A stretch of DNA of 64,000 bases from Aquanectria penicillioides (Eukaryota; Ascomycota; Sordariomycetes; Hypocreales; Nectriaceae). The translations under genes were made by a program, and so were the position numbers. Shown here one piece after another: positions 22,901-33,662 of this stretch; the stretch's first letter is position 1, and every line of letters begins with the position of its first letter. The notes below the pieces were generated by a model. The model was given only the letters and a program-made list of their open reading frames with translations. It did not search any database and was not told the origin of the DNA. The DNA is taken from the NCBI GenBank assembly GCA_003415625.1, contig PYIU01000008.1, positions 310,001 through 374,000 on the forward strand. The letters are read 5' to 3'.

Positions 22901-23319
22901 TTAACAACAACAATCAAAACATTCGAGGCAGCATTCGCAGGTCTCGCCGCAAAGCCAGCAGCAGCACATGGCGGCAATGCTATTTAAGTGTCAGTGCCTG
23001 ATTCGTGCGTCTTGGCACGAAGTTTGGAGCTTGGAGCCTTACCAGGTGTAAAGGCAGCCATGGCTCTTCTCCTCCTGGGGAGGGGGCTGCTGCTGATATT
23101 GCATCTATCAAACAATAAGCATGGCGCGAGATGGAATTGATCCAACGCTGTTCTGGGCCTTACCTGCTGCGGGGGATAGCCCTGGCCGGGAGGAGGGTAC
23201 TGGCCTGGGGGAGGATACCTATGAGACAGCCATGTGAGCGACGCGGGTCATGTAAGTGGCGCCTGGCTCCATTCTTGTCCTTACCCTTGCGGCGGTGGTG
23301 GTCCGTATTGCTGCGACAT
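22901..23319 (-). CDS. CYSTM-domain protein (Pro/Gln-rich, cysteine-rich tail)
   Basis: Four tiny exons (23319-23285, 23218-23164, 23104-23043, 22979-22901), each with GTAAGG donors, give a 76-aa protein. It starts MSQQYGPPPPQGYPPPGQYP, continues with Pro/Gly/Gln/Tyr-rich repeats to residue 41, then EEKSHGCLYT and a C-terminal block with eleven cysteines in about 26 residues ending in CFDCCC. This is the cysteine-rich transmembrane module (CYSTM) seen in small eukaryotic tail-anchored proteins tied to stress and metal tolerance. All phases agree, so the model is secure although no exon is long. Function here is inferred from family only. Confidence 0.85.
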
Positions 23320-26300
23320 TGGTGCTGTTCCTGCAGTGTATTACGCGGTACGATGGTATTCAAGCGGAAATGGTTTGGAGGAGAAGAGGAGGTGAATGTT
23401 CACGAGCTATATAGAGGCGAGGGTTTCTTGCTCGTAATTTGACGAGACATCAAGGGGGCGGAGTGGCCAATGTCCCGAGCAGCAGCCAAGTCTTGGCCGC
23501 CGGGATTTCGGCAACTTGTAAGTTACGGCTGCTTGGCCTGCTTGGCTCTCGATACGATAAGATTAAGACATCCAATGGTGCCTGGAATACAAGGCCAAAT
23601 TGTGATATGAGGCTGCATATCCGCTGTCCACAAAGCACCAGATCTTTCGGAACGTGTAACGAAGTTTTGTGCATTATTCTAGAGAATAATTTGCCGTGGA
23701 ATTGCACTCCAACCGACAATAACAGATAAACAGTGAGAATACGATGCGCCCGCTTGCGCGTCAGCGTGGCGGAGTAACGTGTTCCCACCTCGGCATTTGC
23801 TTGGCAACAACAGACTATGCATCCGTACGCCGTACTTGTATCCATATCTCGGCACGCAGCTGCCGCGAGCTGGTTGGTCATCTAGAGTCACACCTGCAAT
23901 TCCCACTGATTGATTCGATGCGAGAGCATCAAGGGCCAAGCCAGGATCACGTGTTGGCTATGAAAATGGCATAAGTCAATCCAATCTATTTCGAACAGCA
24001 CCACTCGCTTGTGTCGTTCCCAAACGTGCCGTGTATCCTTGATGCACAAGTCTTGGCAAATGGGTCAAAGCACTTGGCACACAGGACCAGCTGTGGTTGC
24101 AATAAACAAACAATTGGTGCCCGAGCTGGTCAGCAACGATACCTCGGCGTATCGCTCTTCTGCATGTAACCACTGGGAACATGCAATATGAAGAAGTTTC
24201 TCAGGATATTCTGCGGGGGAGAATCATAGGCGAAGGGGAGAGGGGGATAAAGAGATAAAAAATGTAACAAAAAAATTGCGATGGCAATTTCATCGAGCGA
24301 CAACGCATAACCACAAACGACCATGACACCTCGCCTTGCCTGTAGTCTCCTCTATCCATCGAGCTCTCGACATCGTCTCCTCCTCTCCTCTACTGCTTCC
24401 ATTTGCATGCATGAGAACCATGATTTGCGCTAGTCTTTGTCAAGGGGTGCTTGTTCCTGCGGCTCCCGTCAATCCTTACACATCATCAGGACATGTAGTT
24501 CATTATCGTCTTAGCCATTCTCAGAGGTTCCTTTCTCATTTTTCTCCCTTCTTGAACTCATGAGCCTATTTTTAGCTGCCGTGCTCTGTCACAGCTGGCG
24601 CAAAAGGAGTTTTACCGCTTGGACCCACTAACTCACATCGATTCGCAGTGGATCCCCACATCCGTTACCGACTTTTGGCACCCAGCAGATGATATTACTA
24701 CGTGAGCTACCAGTAAATCACATCGGTTACCAATACTTATTGAATGAGGGGACAAAAAACGGGAAGGAAAAGACTTTAAAGAATAACCACACCACCCGGT
24801 GAAATGGATGTTCATAAAGAAAGTAGAAAATGATCAAATAAATAGCTGAAAATTTGAAACTGGACCAAATCACCCAAATAAATAGACAAAACTACAAGGC
24901 CAACTTGATCAATCAGAAGTACCCAAAATAAACATCAAAATCAACCAAAATGATTGTATACTGCGGACGCATGGCCGGGCAGCCTTGGTGTTGTGGCCGA
25001 CTCGCCTTTTTTACTGTTACACGTGTTGCACAAACGATCGTCCATACCAATCATGACTGCGATGAGTAAGATGTGTAGTTACCCTGTACCATTTTTCCCG
25101 ACTCACTTTTCAATCGTCTTGGGTGGAGAGAATTGCCCCCTTTTTTTTTTTATCCCATGCCTTGACCTTGCATATGTGTCTTGTTCTAGGGTAGCTGACT
25201 GAAACATGCATAATGTGTTCCACAGGCATCAATTGGCAAAACAATTGACGTAAATTAAACGATTAAACTAATGAAACAACGATGATTATGTAGAAATGAG
25301 TAGATTTTTGTCATTCATCTGTCCTTAGTCACTGCAGGTATGATTGGTAGAGACGAGTTCGGAACACGAATGGTGGGAAAGAAAGCTAAATGATCATCAC
25401 ATCGAGACCCTTCGACGAAGCGTCGCCAATACCATCTTTTTAGGGCCCGGTTGGAGTTTCTTTTAGATAGGTCTGTTTAAAAAAAAACGGTCTCGATTTT
25501 TTTTTAAATATCTACCTAGGTACTTTATCCTTTCTCGTTATTTTTTCGGGCATCTATTTACTTATTTTCCTCACATTCGCCTACCTCCATGTATTCGGCG
25601 ACGAAAATCATGTGTACCTTTGGGTTGGGTGTCTGTTCAATTGGCCCACTGTATCCACAGCTCTCGTCTCAATGAAAACTAAACAAAAAAAACGGTTTCT
25701 CATTGCATCGGTTAGTTCGAATATGGTTTGTCGATGGAAGTTTTGGAATCACATCCATATTTTGTAGGAGGCGTTTTCATCAAGACCCACTCCGAAATTG
25801 AACGTAGAAGAAACTAATGGCAGTGCTAATTTCCCTTCATCCAACCTGAATTTTAAACTTCTCGTATTTATATATAATCTCGCTTGAATAATTACCGGAT
25901 TAGTTGAAAATTGGGATTATAATATTCGCCGCAACCAACCGTGCATGGAAACGAGATGGCGATTATTAATAGCAGTCTAGTGGTGTTGCCATCTGATGAG
26001 TTTAGATCTACACTGATTGAATATCCCAGATCTGGATTCAAGACCCATTGGAGTTTCCAAAAATATCACCCGCCAATGATCAATCTCGTTGTGAATTTTG
26101 GGTTGGCGAGGCCCTCCCCAGCATACCACAAAATTAAACACGTTAAAGTCATCAGTGAACACTAGCATAATTATTATAGCCTTGGGAACACGATACGGGA
26201 TTTAATCGACTGAAATAAATTTTTTTTTTCTCTTAGACTTTTACTACACCGATTTTTCATCCCTGACATCCATGAAAACGGTGAGCCCAGAAGCGGTGTG

Positions 26301-27206
26301 AATCTCGAACTTCATGACTGCAATGCGATGTGGGTGATCAGCCACGTTTTTGATCAAGGAGAGCGAGCAAGACAAGGCCATTGGAAAAATAAAATGTGAT
26401 AAAGGAAGAGAGGAGAGAGATTATCTTGTGAAATGCCTGATTAAATAGAAGGAATGGAAAGTAAGATATCTGGGTAACAGCCTACTATGCTCGGCGTCCG
26501 AAGAGCACTATTGAGGTAATTTTGAGGCGGTTTTGGGGATGCTGGTCAATTGGATCATTTGTATCAATCCGGGTGAACTTTACGTATTCGATAAGGCGGC
26601 CTAGCCGCCATGGATTTTACGCGGATACCATGTCTACAGACGGTCGGGCGGGCCGTCAGCGCCACCAGAACCACCGGACGAAAAACAGCACCGCGCCAAT
26701 CCTCGTGACGATCATCACACTATTATTGTTGCTCACATGGATTTAGATACCTGTTAGGAGGTGAGGTGGTATGATAAAGTGCTACGTACCAAAGAAAATG
26801 AGTTACATCCAGATTGCGGGGTGAAGCAAATGTGCCCCTGTAATTTAACCAGGGTCGAACTCGGCCGATCACCAGAGCGTGACATTGGGAGGGAAGCCAA
26901 GACCCGGCACAGGAGAAGAGGCGATGACATCGATTCTGAACGCGGAATCCAAGTGTCTAAGCTTCTAGGGACAACATTGGACGTCAAGCGCTTGGTCTGA
27001 TTCGGCTGTCCAGGCACAACACCATGCCACCTTCAGGTGCGGCTCAGAAATGCCTCCAATGGGACGTCTTAGCGAGGGGGACCCCACGTTCGTCCCGATA
27101 GACACGTCCAGGAACAGGCGACTTGCCCCTGACCATCTAGCCACACTCTTGGTCGGGCCCACCTTCAACTGTGTCAGATCCTCACGGCGAGCATGATGTA
27201 GGGCTG
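23320..27206. other. Long gene-free stretch upstream of the cellobiohydrolase
   Basis: About 3.9 kb with no recognisable exon or RNA gene. Many poly-A/poly-T tracts between 24.2 and 26.3 kb and one perfect A/T inverted repeat at 25476-25508. It may hold distal regulatory DNA of the cellobiohydrolase or CYSTM gene, a non-coding transcript, or decayed sequence; I cannot tell. Confidence 0.4.
25476..25508. repeat. Perfect 12-bp A/T inverted repeat with 9-nt loop
   Basis: TTTAAAAAAAAA (25476-25487), loop CGGTCTCGA, then TTTTTTTTTAAA (25497-25508). Could fold as a hairpin or act as a nucleosome-excluding tract. Confidence 0.75.
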
Positions 27207-27227
27207 TTAGCCATGGCCAAGGGCTAA
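27207..27227. promoter_or_regulatory. Paired XlnR/Xyr1-type motifs upstream of the cellobiohydrolase
   Basis: TTAGCC (27207-27212) and GGCTAA (27222-27227) form an inverted pair 9 nt apart, about 500 nt before the GH7 ATG. GGCTAA is the core recognised by the XlnR/Xyr1 activator of (hemi)cellulase genes. CreA-type hexamers lie close by: CCCCAC at 27082-27087 and CTGGAG at 27240-27245. Binding is inferred from motif and context. Confidence 0.5.
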
Positions 27228-27573
27228 GAGCGGACGAATCTGGAGCCTCCTCTAATCCCTATTCGGGAGCTCTACCTGAACCACGGAATCTCGCCATCAT
27301 GGCCACCGACCTGTCCACGTCCCACGCCACTTCTAAGACCATTATACGTCTTTCCACCTCTCAGTGAAGATGAAGGAACCGCCAGACGCTTCTCAACCGC
27401 TTTAGCGAGATCCAGCCACGCAAGGTTCCCGGGCTGCTGGAACAGAGCTGGAACCGAACATGCCGGCCTCTACGTCCCGATTCCGAATTGTACGATTCCA
27501 GAGGCCCTGTATTCGTCTAGAATACCCCTAGGGATGGCTCGTCTAATTGTAGGCATGAAGTTTAAAATATTTG

Positions 27574-27582
27574 TATATATAA
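27574..27582 (+). promoter_or_regulatory. TATA box of the cellobiohydrolase gene
   Basis: TATATATAA lies about 145 nt before the ATG at 27727, leaving room for a 5' leader of roughly 110-120 nt, usual for highly expressed fungal cellulase genes. Confidence 0.6.
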
Positions 27583-27726
27583 GTGTCCCGCGCTGCTGGT
27601 CTTGGTTTTGAATCATCAGTTCTTGCTCAACAGCTATTTTCCAACCAACAAACAGCCTGTGGCTTGTTTTTCTTTCTTGACTCTCATTTAACTTTCATTT
27701 CTCAGCATAACGCTAAGGACTTAACG

Positions 27727-29780
27727 ATGTATCTGGCTACTTCTCTCTCTATCGGCTCGGCGTTGATCGCCGTCGCCCGCGCGCAGCAGGCCTGCACCTC
27801 GACGACGGAAACCCACCCCGCCCTGACCTGGTCGAAGTGCACCTCGAGTGGTTGCACTGAAGTTGACGGCTCTATTGTTGTTGACTCAAACTGGAGGTGG
27901 ACTCACACCGTGGACGGCAGCACCAACTGCTACACCGGAAACGAATGGGACACATCCATCTGCACTGATGGCGAGACTTGTGCCGAGAAGTGCTGCGTTG
28001 ATGGCGCCAGCTACGAGAGCACCTATGGTGTAACGACTAGCGGCAACGCCCTCACTGTCAAGTTCGTCACTGAGGGCACCTACTCCACCAACATTGGTAG
28101 CCGCCTCTATCTCTTGGAAGACGAGACCACCTACCAGATGTTCACCCTTCTGGGCAACGAGTTCACCTTCGACGTGGACGTCTCCGCCATCAGCTGCGGT
28201 CTCAACGGTGCTTTGTACTTTGTTTCCATGGATGAAGATGGTGGTATGGCCAAGTACGATGGTAACAAGGCCGGTGCCAAGTACGGAACTGGATACTGCG
28301 ATGCTCAGTGCGCTCGTGATGTCAAGTTCATCAACGGTGTTGTAAGGCAACCTGATTTCTATTTCTGATTTGACCTTTCTAACTTCGAACAGGGTAATGT
28401 TGAAGACTGGACCCCCTCATCCAACGACGCCAACTCCGGTGTTGGAAACCTCGGCACATGCTGTCCCGAGATGGATATCTGGGAGGCCAACGACATCTCC
28501 ACTGCCTTCACTGCCCACCCCTGCAAGACCCTTACCCAGCACTCTTGTGAAGGTGACGAGTGTGGTGGCACCTACTCCGACTCCCGCTACGCTGGTGACT
28601 GTGATCCCGATGGATGCGACTTCAACTCCTACCGCCAGGGCAACGAGACCTTCTACGGCCCCGGCTCTGATTTCACCATCGACACCACCCAGAAGGTGAC
28701 TGTGGTTACTCAATTCATCGAGTCCAGCGGAGCCCTCTCTGCCATCAAGCGCTTCTACGTCCAGAACGACAAGGTTGTTGCCAACTCTGAGACTCTCATC
28801 ACCGGTACCTCTGGTAACTCCATCACCGAGGAGTTCTGCACTGCCCAGAAGACTGCCTTCGGCGATGAGGACGACTTCACCACCAAGGGTGGCTTCTCTG
28901 GCATGAGCGACGCTCTCGCCTCCCCCATGGTCCTTGTCATGAGCCTGTGGGACGACGTAAGTAAAAGTGCAACCACCCTCTCAGTTCACATATCGACTAA
29001 CACAACTTCTAGCACTACGCCAACATGCTCTGGCTCGACTCCACCTACCCCGTCGACTCTACTGCTGTTGGCTCCACCCGAGGAACTTGCTCTACTGACT
29101 CTGGTGTCCCCGCCACTGTCGAGTCCGAGACCCCCAACGCCTCCGTCATCTTCTCCAACATCAAGTTCGGCCCCATCGGAAGCACCTTCGACAGCACTGG
29201 CACCGATGACTCCAGCTCTGGCTCTGCCACCACCTCCGCCGCTGCCGCTACCAAGACGACAGCCAAGGCCTCCAGCGCTGCCGCTGTTCAGTCCAGCACA
29301 TCTGCCGCTGCCGCTACCTCTGCTAAGGCCGTGTCCACCTCCGCTGCTGCTGTTGTCCAGAGCTCTTCCGTCGCCGAGGCTGTCGTCAGCACCTCTGTTG
29401 CCGCTGTTGCCAGCTCCGCCGCCGCCGTCAGCTCCGTTGCTGCCGTCAGCTCCAAGGTCGCTGAGGTCTCCAGCGTCGCTGTCGTGACCACCTCCATTGT
29501 CCCTGAGACCAGCGCTGCCGCAGTCGAGACCTCCGTTGCTGCTGCTGAGACCACCACCGTGGCCGCCAGCGAGCCCGCTGCCACCAGCGCCAGCTCTGAT
29601 GAGGAAGACTGTGAAGATGAGGAGACCACCAGCGCCAGCGCAGCCGCAACTGCTACTGGAAGCGCTTCCGTCGCTAAGCACTGGTACCAGTGCGGCGGCA
29701 TCAACTGGACCGGCGCTACCAGCTGCGAGTCGGGTTACACATGCACGAAGCAGAACGACTACTACTACCAGTGTGTCTAA
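27727..29780 (+). CDS. GH7 cellobiohydrolase (Cel7A-type) with C-terminal CBM1
   Basis: Exons 27727-28341, 28393-28956 and 29013-29780 give 648 aa. A signal peptide (cut after ARA, residue 19) leads into [16 protein letters not shown]. The GH7 domain (about 20-452) carries the catalytic motif EMDIWEAN with nucleophile E231, D233 and acid/base E236, plus [21 protein letters not shown] and MLWLDSTYP. The last 34 residues are a CBM1 (HWYQCGG...YYYQCV). The enzyme releases cellobiose from chain ends of crystalline cellulose, secreted. The linker (about 454-614) is very long and Ala/Ser/Val/Thr-rich with almost no Pro, and carries an acidic patch DEEDCEDEE (589-597) with a lone Cys. An in-frame upstream ATG at 27583 is rejected because the signal peptide starts at 27727. 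Confidence 0.97.
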
Positions 29781-30121
29781 GTCCAGGCAAAGTAGCCGGG
29801 AGTAGAAAGACCTAGCTGTGAGGCAGGTCTATCAATGACTCTCCGTTGCTGAGACTGCAGATCCGGTGAATTCAAACGGCCCGTGATGAAAATTGACGGC
29901 ACGCCCCCGGAGCAGGATGCAGACTACTTTCATTCTTTGTACATAAATTATTTCAGCTGTCGATATTACTACAAGACTTATTGTCATAGATCTTATTGGG
30001 ATGGGTCTTTGGTTTGACAATGGAAAAAGAACTGTGATATAATTCCCCCCCCCCACCGATCTCATCGTAGAAACGTGATTCGTCGTGCGAAATCCCAATT
30101 CTCTGATCTATTCTACTCTAT
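29781..30121. other. Convergent intergenic spacer
   Basis: 341 nt between the stops of the cellobiohydrolase and the kinase-like gene, with a C10 run near 30045-30055. No gene seen; holds both 3' ends. Confidence 0.4.
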
Positions 30122-31372
30122 TCATTTCTTCAATTGTTTAACCTCTTGTTGTAGCCAGTCACTCCAAGCCTGGTCGTTGAGAATCGATCTGACTCTTGCC
30201 TCAAGCCATTCGGTGTTCCCCCAAAAGCCCCATGATGCCTGAAAACGACACCAGTCGACTAGGGCGGTCTCCCAATGTCGAATGAAAACGTTTGTTGGAT
30301 AATCAAAGTCCTTCATACTCTCCGGTCGGCGTGCTAGAAGAGTTTCCCGGTAGCGTTCGAGCAAGTTCCTTTCGCCTTCGTCCATTTGTAGTTCGTCAGG
30401 GATATCCCAAGCATCAGTCAACATTTTTAGTGGAACTGAGCAGGTAAAAAGCTTAGCAAGATCGCACACGCCGAAGCCCAGACCGACATATTGAAAGTCA
30501 AAGAACGCGACTTGCTTTCCTGACTTTGTAGTGAAGAGATTTTCGGATTTAACGTCGCCATGGATATAAGTTTCAAAAGGTCGGCCACTTGGGGTCAGAA
30601 ATTCAGCGACCATTTCGGCAATCGACGAGCGTGAGCCTTGCACGGGCTCACAAAACGACTCGGACCACTCAGAGCCATCGTCTTCAACAAGTGAAGCATA
30701 CTCATTACGACGAGTTGCCAAATATGTGTATCCTCCATTCAGCCAGATTTTGTCTCCGCATTTTGAACCAGATTTTCTTCTCTCTGTTTCCTCTAGTGGC
30801 GGGAGGACAAACCTGTTCAGGTCGTCCGGCAACAGCTTCCATGAGCTGCTGTGGAACTTTGCCAGCCACTCTAGTGCCGCATGAACTTGGACTTGATCGA
30901 GGATTGATCTTTTCTCTCCTGAAACGGGGAACTTGGGCCGCAAATCCTCCATGATGGTGGCTGTTAAGCCTTGAAGCTCCGCGCTGCTGGTTTGTGCTTG
31001 TACATCCCGTGTTGACGCCAGGCAAGCTGCTACTGCAACGTCCTTCTCCAACCGAGGGGTGATTTCCTGGTAAAAGTACTGCTCCACATCGTAGCTGAGC
31101 ATCTTACGAAGGTGTCCCTCATCCTTGTGGCCTTTAGGAGGCGAGATAAGCTTGAGGATGAGATGGAAAACAGCGTCTTGATACTCTCCTGAACTACTGC
31201 AAACGCGCTCCCAACGAGCCTTAGCTTCAGCATTGGTAGCCCGTGCTGTGATTGCACAGATATGGCCATAGCCTGCCCAAAGAGTTTGAAGCTTGGTGCA
31301 TGAGATAAGCTCCAGACCGAGCGGGGAGAGCATTATCTCCGCAACACGCTGAGCCTTGACTGGGGGAGGCAT
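30122..31372 (-). CDS. APH/CHK-like kinase (EcKinase/choline-kinase-like fold)
   Basis: Intronless frame of 416 aa from ATG 31372. It shows the small-molecule kinase core: a VFHLILKLISPP strand with a lysine near residue 74, catalytic loop YIHGDVKSENLF (HGD at 271-273, N278) and the metal-binding FFDFQYVG (D292) in place of the protein-kinase DFG, followed by VCDLAKLF. This pattern fits the aminoglycoside phosphotransferase / CHK kinase-like clan, which phosphorylates hydroxyls of small metabolites. MPPPVKAQRVAEIML is a typical fungal start. Substrate unknown; no functional link with neighbours. Confidence 0.88.
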   Translation of the reverse strand: MPPPVKAQRVAEIMLSPLGLELISCTKLQTLWAGYGHICAITARATNAEAKARWERVCSSSGEYQDAVFHLILKLISPPKGHKDEGHLRKMLSYDVEQYFYQEITPRLEKDVAVAACLASTRDVQAQTSSAELQGLTATIMEDLRPKFPVSGEKRSILDQVQVHAALEWLAKFHSSSWKLLPDDLNRFVLPPLEETERRKSGSKCGDKIWLNGGYTYLATRRNEYASLVEDDGSEWSESFCEPVQGSRSSIAEMVAEFLTPSGRPFETYIHGDVKSENLFTTKSGKQVAFFDFQYVGLGFGVCDLAKLFTCSVPLKMLTDAWDIPDELQMDEGERNLLERYRETLLARRPESMKDFDYPTNVFIRHWETALVDWCRFQASWGFWGNTEWLEARVRSILNDQAWSDWLQQEVKQLKK

Positions 31373-32447
31373 GATTGGGCAATTAGAGAACCAGATGCCA
31401 GATTAAATGGATGTTGATGAGTGATATTGTATTTCTCAACTGCGAGCGTTGAGTTGTATTGAGAAGAGCAGGGAAGCAACAACAAGAATCCGCTCTAAAG
31501 TTCTGAATCTTGAGAATAGCAGGTGGAGATTTCTTTGAAGTGGGTCCTTGTGCTAGTCATGCCTGAGGCTAGCCATTAGATGTGTCTCATTAGTCTCCCA
31601 CTGAGGAGCTCGCTCGATGGTGCATTTTGATAACTAAGACTTTTAGTCTGAGAAAGAGGGTAATAAAATTTTGTTTGCTAAAAAAAAAAAAAGGGAGGGG
31701 GAAGAAAAAAGCTCAATATTTGCGGTGTAGTACATTATATTCATCGACGGATTCTGTTTCAAACTTGACACCCCCCGTCCCCTCTTCTTCATAAAGCGCT
31801 ATTTTCCCACCCTATGTGATGGCTGGGCGGCCCTGGCAGTTCGGACAAGTTCTGTTCTCGCTTCTCTCGTTTGACACAAGGAAACAGTTTGATGATATAA
31901 AATAATCTCTCGGCCAGAAACCTTTGTTTGACAAGTTGCATATCACATCTCGTCAGGTACGTAGTACAGAGCAGATCACAACTTGGAGGAATTGAGCCTC
32001 ATGTAACATGACCGCTTGTCATAGATTGAGTTGACGATCATGCAATCTCAATTAGCAGTTGATCAACTGATATTTATGGACCTGCAAAAGTTGCAAGAAT
32101 ATGGGATAAAATGCTAAGGGAATCCAACATGGGTCTTAGTCTCAACCTACCTCTTTCTTTAGTCGGCTTCTTACTACCTTGAACAATTTTTCAGAAGAGT
32201 AAAGCGATTATTGGTTGATTGCTGATGTGGTTTGTGGGTGCAAGCAGATGCAATTAGCCTTTGTGAAAGCAACCTAAGACAGTGGCACATGTGAGTCGTA
32301 CTATTAGTCACGCATTTGGGAGCGGGGCGCAAGAGCGCGATTTGTAAAATGTTTCCTCCCATCCTCACCTTCTGAACTCTGGACGGAAAGAAAATAGACT
32401 CTGCATTTAACCTGGAATAAACATATTCAAGAGACCGAGGACAGATA
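31373..32447. promoter_or_regulatory. Divergent intergenic region
   Basis: About 1.1 kb between head-to-head starts of the kinase-like and DJ-1-like genes. A poly-A run lies near 31680-31693. No exon seen. Confidence 0.4.
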
Positions 32448-33149
32448 ATGGAGCAACCAACGCACTATGCCGTCGTCCTCTTCCCTGGATTCCAGGCGCT
32501 GGACGTGTTTGGTCCACTTGATGTTCTTAATATGCTGTCAAAGTCCAAGCCTCTGCAGCTGTCTATCATTGCAGAAACCCTGGACCCTGTGTCTACAATG
32601 ATTGGAGATCTTCCTGGCGTCACTATGGGCCAAAGCGTCGTTCCCACGCATACATTTCAGAATCCGCCAGTCAACATCGAAGTGCTTCTCCTCCCTGGCG
32701 GCAAAGGGACCCGAGATGCCGACCGTTCTCAAACAGTCATCCGCTTCTTGCAGGAGGTTTATCCAAGGCTGAACTATCTCCTGACGGTTTGTACTGGCAG
32801 CGCGCTCGCCGCAAGAGCAGGGCTCCTAGATGGACATAGAGCGACATCCAACAAGCGATCCTTCTCATGGGTACGTATGCAGAATTGATTTCTAAAATGG
32901 AGTTCTCCACTCACCTGTTCTCTAAAGGTCACTACTCAAGGCCCCAAGGTTGATTGGGTGCTCGAGGCTCGATGGGTGACAAGCGGAAATATTTGGACAT
33001 CATCGGGGATTTCGGCTGGCATTGACATGATGTATGCCTTTGTCACTGCCCACTATGGAGAAGAGTTGGCCTCGGATATTGCGATTGCTTCTGAATACGT
33101 GAGAAACACTGATCCTGAGTGCGATCCTTTTGCCCAATACTCGGGGTGA
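32448..33149 (+). CDS. DJ-1/PfpI family protein
   Basis: Two exons (32448-32870, 32928-33149) give 214 aa. The N-terminus YAVVLFPGFQALDVFGPLDVL with the conserved Glu/Asp position, EVLLLPGGKGTRD and the nucleophile elbow LLTVCTGSALAARAGLLDG (Cys) define the class I glutamine-amidotransferase-like DJ-1/PfpI fold. WVTSGNIWTSSGISAGIDM near the end is typical of the isonitrile hydratase-like or AraC-N-terminal-like branch. Fungal members are often annotated only as DJ-1/PfpI; roles include hydratase, glyoxalase and stress functions. Nothing in the neighbourhood narrows it. Confidence 0.9.
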
Positions 33150-33662
33150 ATGACGAAGGTTGCGTGGCTGATGGTAACAAAGCCCGCAGCAGAGCGCTGA
33201 GCTAGAAATACAGGTGCCTAGTTTGGAAACTGAGTCGAATTATACGAGCCGGATCCCTGTTCCCGTGACAATGCCATTTTGCACATGGCTGTTGCGTCTT
33301 CCTCGATCACGAGAGTAATAGTTCATGTCCAGTTTGGCTTCTTGTCCAAGGTACAAATGCTCCTTCAACGCCTTTTCTGTTCCCGTTTCCCTTGGTCCGT
33401 CCCAAACCCACCCCAACACCAACGGGCCCATCAACTATTGCGCCTGAAGCACTAATAAACCCCAATCACGACCGGATTTGGAAATGGCGGTGGTGGCCAT
33501 GGTGGCTTCGGAAGCGGGGGAGCATTAGCCCGGTCTTACTAGGCAGTGACGCTCTGGAATCGCTTCTGACGCGTCCAGTTACGGACAGATTCCTCAAGAA
33601 AGGGCGATAGCCCGAACCGTGGTGTCGACACCGAAAAATACATTACTGAAACAGGCTCTATC
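33150..33662. other. Intergenic spacer, no gene seen
   Basis: 513 nt between the DJ-1-like gene and the Zn2Cys6 gene on the same strand; short frames only. Confidence 0.4.

Noticed and set aside
27583..27726. Upstream in-frame ATG extending the cellobiohydrolase by 48 residues
   Set aside because: It lies just after the TATA box and would bury the clear signal peptide that begins at 27727.
28986..29704. Long Gly/Ser- or Ala/Val-rich frames antisense to the cellobiohydrolase linker
   Set aside because: By-product of the repetitive GC-rich linker codons.
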